Assembly (NCBI GenBank): GCA_009929055.1
Contig: SABI01000124.1
Span: 1 to 7,122 of the forward strand
From: Spirochaetia bacterium
GTDB lineage: Bacteria > Spirochaetota > Spirochaetia > Sphaerochaetales > Sphaerochaetaceae
Direction: 5' to 3'
DNA length: 7,122 bases
Below the pieces are notes generated by a model that did not search any database, was not told the DNA's origin, and saw only the letters and a list, made by a program, of their open reading frames with translations. This document shows, piece by piece, positions 5,792 through 7,122 of this stretch. Every line of letters begins with the position of its first letter. The first letter of the stretch is position 1. Both the position numbers and the translations under genes were made by a program.

Positions 5792-6961
5792 CTATTTCTT
5801 AGTTTTATCATGAATTATCTTTATATAACGCTCATACACTTCATCTACTATCGATTCATAGGAGATATAGAGGGTATTTTTTGCTCCAAGGCCTGCTTTT
5901 TTAATGATATCAGGATGTTCAATAAGATATTTCACTTTACTTACAAAACTAGAAACGTTGTGTTCTATTAAAAATCCATTGCCCTCATCAATAATTCCTT
6001 CGGATGTGGTAGAACCTTGAATTACAATTGTAGGGAGTGCACAGGTAGCTGCCTCTTTCATAGTGAGAGAGGAGTTATCATATAGTGAAGGGAAGGTATA
6101 AAGGTCACTCATCGCAAAGTATGATTGAAGTACCTTTCTGTCTCGTATCAGACCGGTAAAGGTGAAGATAGAGTCAAGACCTTTTTGATGTACCCTTCCC
6201 TTTAATTCATCTTCATCTCGTCCTGCCCCAATAAAGATAACTTTTATAGGAAGGTGTTCTTTATGCATCTGCTGTATCGAATTGATAAGAAAAAATAAGT
6301 TTTTTTCCTCTCTCATTTGCCCCACATATAATAAGAGAATTTCATCATCCCCAATACCATGTTCCTTTCTCCCCTTTTCTCTTAAAAAAGTATGACTTTT
6401 TTCATCGAGAAGTTCCATTTCAGTTCCATTGTGAACAATTTCAACATTACCCTGATAGCCATAGGAGAAAAGAACCTCTTTAGTTTGTTCATTAGGGACC
6501 CACACCTGATCCATCTTTTCATAATAATGAACTACGTATTTCACTACTTGTTCACTAAGAGTCATACTCTTTAATGCTTTAGCAAAATCATCCTTATATT
6601 TGGAGTGAAAGGTTCCAATAATAGGGATATTTTTTCTTTTTGCAATGCGAAAAGCTTCATGCCCCGCAGTAAATGGGGTATGGGAATGGATGATATCAAA
6701 ATCAATAGAGTCTAAAGCACTTCTAAAGGTTCCTAATAAAGGAACTCCTACTCGATAAGGGTGAAACCCTGGTATTTCATAACTTTTAAACCGAATAACA
6801 GAGGAGGCTTCATCAGCATCTTTAGGGCCATCTGGCCCTATTAGGTAAGAAGAGCCATATTTCAAATTCAAATAGTGATAATAGTTTTGAGCAACAAAAG
6901 CAACTCCATCTGTTATAGGAGGTATTGCATCTGAAAACTGACCTGTAATAATCTTTTTCAT
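5792..6961 (-). CDS. GT4-family glycosyltransferase (GT-B fold)
   Basis: This 389-residue protein has the two-domain layout of retaining GT4 enzymes and no signal peptide or clear membrane span, so it should act in the cytoplasm or at the inner membrane face. The N-terminal acceptor domain contains DGVAFVAQNY (18-27), HSHTPFTAG (92-100) and GTFHSKY (116-122). The C-terminal nucleotide-sugar domain contains VHNGTE (176-181), GQMREEKN (214-221) and FPSLYDNSSLTMKEAA (290-305). In the family's E-x7-E motif the first acid is Asp295 and the second Glu303. The overall pattern recalls GT4 enzymes that glucosylate diacylglycerol or build other surface glycolipids, but the donor and acceptor cannot be assigned. 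AAGGAG (6973-6968) lies 6 nt before the ATG. It follows the recJ tail by 38 nt, probably on the same transcript. Confidence 0.92.
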   Translation of the reverse strand: MKKIITGQFSDAIPPITDGVAFVAQNYYHYLNLKYGSSYLIGPDGPKDADEASSVIRFKSYEIPGFHPYRVGVPLLGTFRSALDSIDFDIIHSHTPFTAGHEAFRIAKRKNIPIIGTFHSKYKDDFAKALKSMTLSEQVVKYVVHYYEKMDQVWVPNEQTKEVLFSYGYQGNVEIVHNGTEMELLDEKSHTFLREKGRKEHGIGDDEILLLYVGQMREEKNLFFLINSIQQMHKEHLPIKVIFIGAGRDEDELKGRVHQKGLDSIFTFTGLIRDRKVLQSYFAMSDLYTFPSLYDNSSLTMKEAATCALPTIVIQGSTTSEGIIDEGNGFLIEHNVSSFVSKVKYLIEHPDIIKKAGLGAKNTLYISYESIVDEVYERYIKIIHDKTKK

Positions 6962-6983
6962 CTTTTTCTCCTTTATTTATTGA

Positions 6984-7021
6984 GATTGAAGTGAATTATT
7001 TATCTTAGTATCTCTTCAATC
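6984..7021 (-). repeat. 8-bp inverted repeat spanning the recJ stop
   Basis: GATTGAAG (6984-6991) and CTTCAATC (7014-7021) are perfect reverse complements separated by 22 nt; the loop holds the recJ stop codon. No T-run follows on the minus strand, so it is not a convincing terminator. It ends 10 nt before the glycosyltransferase ribosome binding site. It may be chance or an intercistronic hairpin. Confidence 0.4.
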
Positions 7022-7122
7022 GGGGTACGATATTTTTTCATATCTACAATCGTGAGTTGAAGGGTTTCGTTGTTTCTATAATAGTTTCTTCCCATCCTGA
7101 AAACTACATCTATTTCATCCCC
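7000..7122 (-). CDS. recJ: C-terminal end of probable RecJ single-strand exonuclease, cut by window edge
   Basis: The frame is open from the right edge to TAA at 7002-7000, giving 40 residues. GDEIDVVFRMGRNYYRNNET and the following LQLTIVDMK match the pattern at the end of the RecJ OB domain, where an aromatic-rich loop and a strand of the type (T/P)QLxIxDI are typical. RecJ degrades single-stranded DNA 5' to 3' in recombination and mismatch repair. The catalytic DHH/DHHA1 domains lie outside the window, so the assignment rests on a short tail. Borrelia, as I recall, has recJ one gene away from rpsU, which agrees with the layout here. The gene runs into the glycosyltransferase without a good terminator. 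Confidence 0.7.
   Translation of the reverse strand, partial: GDEIDVVFRMGRNYYRNNETLQLTIVDMKKYRTPIEEILR

Noticed and set aside
6392..6574. Plus-strand open frame of 60 codons inside the glycosyltransferase
   Set aside because: Antisense to conserved GT4 motifs; the hydrophobic look comes from the complement of Lys/Glu-rich codons.

Overview
This is a compact stretch of an AT-rich bacterial chromosome (about 40% G+C by eye). Every gene I can support lies on the minus strand, so the window reads from right to left. It looks like core amino-acid biosynthesis and housekeeping DNA, not a mobile or defence island. Host assignment is tentative. The 72-residue S21 protein with a long basic tail, and a recJ - one gene - rpsU arrangement that I recall from Borrelia, point towards a spirochaete. 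A low-GC Firmicute relative cannot be excluded.

Right to left: (a) 7122-5792 holds the last 40 codons of a probable recJ, then a GT4-family glycosyltransferase with no clear terminator between them. (b) 5767-5421 is rpsU (ribosomal protein S21) with its own promoter and a strong rho-independent terminator. (c) 5385-4423 is metA, a homoserine O-acyltransferase whose residue 111 (Glu) predicts acetyl-CoA use. It sits just behind the rpsU terminator and has no promoter I can see. (d) 4358-1809 is a tight operon: a short SerA-type dehydrogenase, SerC, and an Lrp/AsnC regulator. They overlap by 4 nt and 1 nt and end in a clear terminator. Together SerA and SerC convert 3-phosphoglycerate to phosphoserine; no serB is visible here. 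The Lrp-like protein is probably an amino-acid-responsive regulator of its own operon. (e) 1704-1 is an IclR-family regulator followed by a class III aminotransferase that runs off the left edge. This looks like a locally regulated amino-acid or amine transamination locus of unknown substrate.

The most interesting non-coding signals are three. The iclR promoter is close to consensus and places the predicted transcript start on the A of the ATG, so the mRNA may be leaderless. A perfect 9-bp inverted repeat spans the iclR stop codon just upstream of the aminotransferase ribosome binding site. The rpsU terminator appears to gate expression of metA. I found no tRNA, rRNA, CRISPR array, insertion sequence or known riboswitch, and no clearly new multi-gene system.
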